A DNA stretch of 47,288 nucleotides from the NCBI GenBank assembly GCA_930982035.1, contig CAKNJL010000009.1:1-47288 (forward strand), given 5' to 3'. Below are positions 45,515 to 47,288 of the stretch, in pieces. The notes under the pieces are model-generated. The model ran no database searches. It was given only the letters and a program-made list of their open reading frames with translations, and was not told the DNA's origin. This stretch comes from an uncultured Clostridium sp. (GTDB lineage: Bacteria; Bacillota; Clostridia; TANB77; CAG-508). Both the position numbers and the translations under genes were made by a program. The stretch's first letter is position 1. Each line of letters starts with the position of its first letter.

Positions 45515-45523
45515 CCTTCTGGT
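45515..45523. repeat. att-site core direct repeat, right junction
   Basis: GGAATATACCTTCTGGTATATCATG; core CCTTCTGGT matches 40557-40565. Confidence 0.8.
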
Positions 45524-46005
45524 ATATCATGTAAGCATATTGCAATTGCTAAACTCAACCCCAACTTTATAGATGCTCCAAAACCTGAGCCTATCGCTAA
45601 TCCTTCTGGAAAATTGTGAATTGCTAAACCTATTGATACTATAATGCCTGTTTTTAATAATGATTGATTATGTGCTTTGTTTTTTATTGAATTATTATTT
45701 TCTATAACATTTATGCTACTGAATTTTTTTTCTACTATTTTATCACAAAAAATCATCATTACTATTCCTAATACTACCCCTATTATTGCATTTATAATAT
45801 TACTTATTTCTAAAGCTTCTGGAATTAAATCAAAACATATAATTGCCATCATTAAACCTGAGGCAAATGCTAATACAAAACTTAAAAATTTTTTTGAATG
45901 TTTTTTAGTAGTTACGCCAATAATTCCTCCTATTGTAGTTCCAAATGTTCCAAAAAATAACCCTATTAAAGTTGTTTTTATAATTTCTTGCATAAAAAAT
46001 TCCAT
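45515..46005 (-). pseudogene. N-terminal part of interrupted ZIP family metal transporter
   Basis: AIHNFPEGLAIGSGFGASIKLGLSLAIAICLHDIPEG, after which ZIP similarity stops at the element junction. Confidence 0.85.
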
Positions 46006-46063
46006 TCCCTTCTCATTTACTTAAAGGCACACATTAGCCATGAAAGTTAATTTCTTTCAAACT

Positions 46064-46112
46064 AAAAACTCCTTAAAATATACTTTATTTTAGTTTATTT
46101 TAAAGAGTTTTG
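46064..46112. terminator. Hairpin terminator between LysR gene and ZIP gene
   Basis: AAAAACTCCTTAAAATA ... TATTTTAAAGAGTTTTG stem with flanking T/A runs. Confidence 0.65.
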
Positions 46113-46192
46113 TTTTATTACTTTATTATAGTAGTTTTCTCTTTTGATTATATTAAATATTTAATTTTGGACATATACTTTTGGCCAAACCA

Positions 46193-47086
46193 TTAATTTA
46201 TATTATAATACTGCTTTATCTCTTTAATTAATTCAAGTGTCGCCTTATTACACATATTTCTCTTTAGAGTAGCAATTCCTTCTTTTGTATCTTCTGTGTC
46301 GATTTTTTCTATGATTTCTATGTCTTTGCTGACATCTTTTAAATTTTCTGTATTAGTAAATCCTATTCCTACATGGTTTAATACTATCTTTTTCATTATT
46401 GAAGAATTGGAAACTTCATAATTGGCATTTAATACAATTCCTTTTTCAATACAATAATTGTTTAATATCTTATTTCTGTTAGATGACTCTTTTGGCAATA
46501 TCATTACATGTCCTTCTAGTTCTTTTAAATTCTTTACAGGTTTTTTTTCTAGATATTTTTTACTGGCAAAAAAACAAAAACTGGAATTTCGTAATGGTAC
46601 CATCTCTATGTTTAGATGTTTTTTATCAGTATTTGTTAAGTTTAATGCAATCATATCTAGTTCTCCATTTATCAATTTTTGCATTAAAAAATCTGTTTTT
46701 CCATTGATAATAGAAATATTAATATTAGGATATTTTTTGATAAATTTTAAAAATGGTTCAAATATTAGAGATCTAATTAAGAAATTTGATCCACCTATTC
46801 TTATCTTTCCTTTATCTAAATTGATATATTTTGAAAATATATTTTCTGCATTATTCATGGTCTCTATACTATCTTTAATATATTCATAAAGATTCTTTCC
46901 TTCTTCTGTTAATTCAACACCTTTTTTGTTTCTATAAAAAACTTTGCTCCCTAATATATTTTCAAGTTTTTGTATTGATTGAGTTATTGCTGATTGTGAT
47001 ACATACATACTTTCTGCTGTTTTTGAAATATTCTTATATTTAACTACTTCACAAAATATTCTATATAATTCTAAATCTACATTCAT
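46193..47086 (-). CDS. LysR family transcriptional regulator
   Basis: N-terminal HTH LELYRIFCEVVKYKNISKTAESMYVSQSAITQSIQKLENILGSKVFYR; substrate-binding domain. Confidence 0.93.
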   Translation of the reverse strand: MNVDLELYRIFCEVVKYKNISKTAESMYVSQSAITQSIQKLENILGSKVFYRNKKGVELTEEGKNLYEYIKDSIETMNNAENIFSKYINLDKGKIRIGGSNFLIRSLIFEPFLKFIKKYPNINISIINGKTDFLMQKLINGELDMIALNLTNTDKKHLNIEMVPLRNSSFCFFASKKYLEKKPVKNLKELEGHVMILPKESSNRNKILNNYCIEKGIVLNANYEVSNSSIMKKIVLNHVGIGFTNTENLKDVSKDIEIIEKIDTEDTKEGIATLKRNMCNKATLELIKEIKQYYNIN

Positions 47087-47288
47087 ATTTTTCTCCTATC
47101 TTAATTTTTTTTATACAACTTATGCTATTACAGTAAAAAAACTGTAATATAAAACAAGATTTATAGATTGTTGACATAGTCTGCCGTATGTAATAATTAT
47201 ACTATAGAAAAAAGACATACGTCAATGAAATCAAGATTTAAGTTTCGGTATTTTTTGAAAATTTGCGGAATGTTATCCACAGAATTAT

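Larger units (their letters stand above)
40557..45523. mobile_element. ~4.96-kb integrated element with large serine recombinase, inserted in a ZIP transporter gene
   Basis: Two ZIP halves join seamlessly (CLHDIPEG|ISMAIPMKNGG) when the interval is removed; 9-bp direct repeat CCTTCTGGT at both junctions; recombinase inside. Confidence 0.88.

Overview
AT-rich window from a spore-forming Clostridia-type bacterium, with almost all genes on the minus strand. Housekeeping content: tatD, acpS, spoIIE, minC, mrdA (PBP2), mreD, mreC, mreB, radC, mecA, an M23 peptidase, two CotF-like coat proteins and pcrA. There are also two tandem pairs of giant surface proteins (DUF11/SdrD-like plus thioester/Cna-B). 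A ~4.96-kb large-serine-recombinase element splits a ZIP transporter gene and carries an RNA ligase and an AAA ATPase. Main discovery candidate: seven frame breaks in six otherwise intact genes (mreB, pcrA inside Walker A, a thioester adhesin, the ZIP gene, the RNA ligase, and the serine recombinase twice). All seven have the same form: an in-frame CGG codon where skipping only the C restores the frame and a conserved glycine (NNN C|GGN). In my manual scan of about 13,900 codons I found no recognisable full-size gene that reads through an in-frame CGG as a normal codon. About 45 out-of-frame CGG trinucleotides cause no frame break. This suggests CGG is unassigned and works as a general +1 frameshift (or quadruplet-decoding) signal in this lineage. 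Systematic sequencing error is the main alternative and needs to be excluded. Also present: a 199-bp near-perfect palindrome, two copies of a TIR-bounded element with variable hairpin interiors, a ~144-bp MITE-like palindrome, a family of TGTCCA hairpins, and 23-bp-period iterons at one end of the integrated element.
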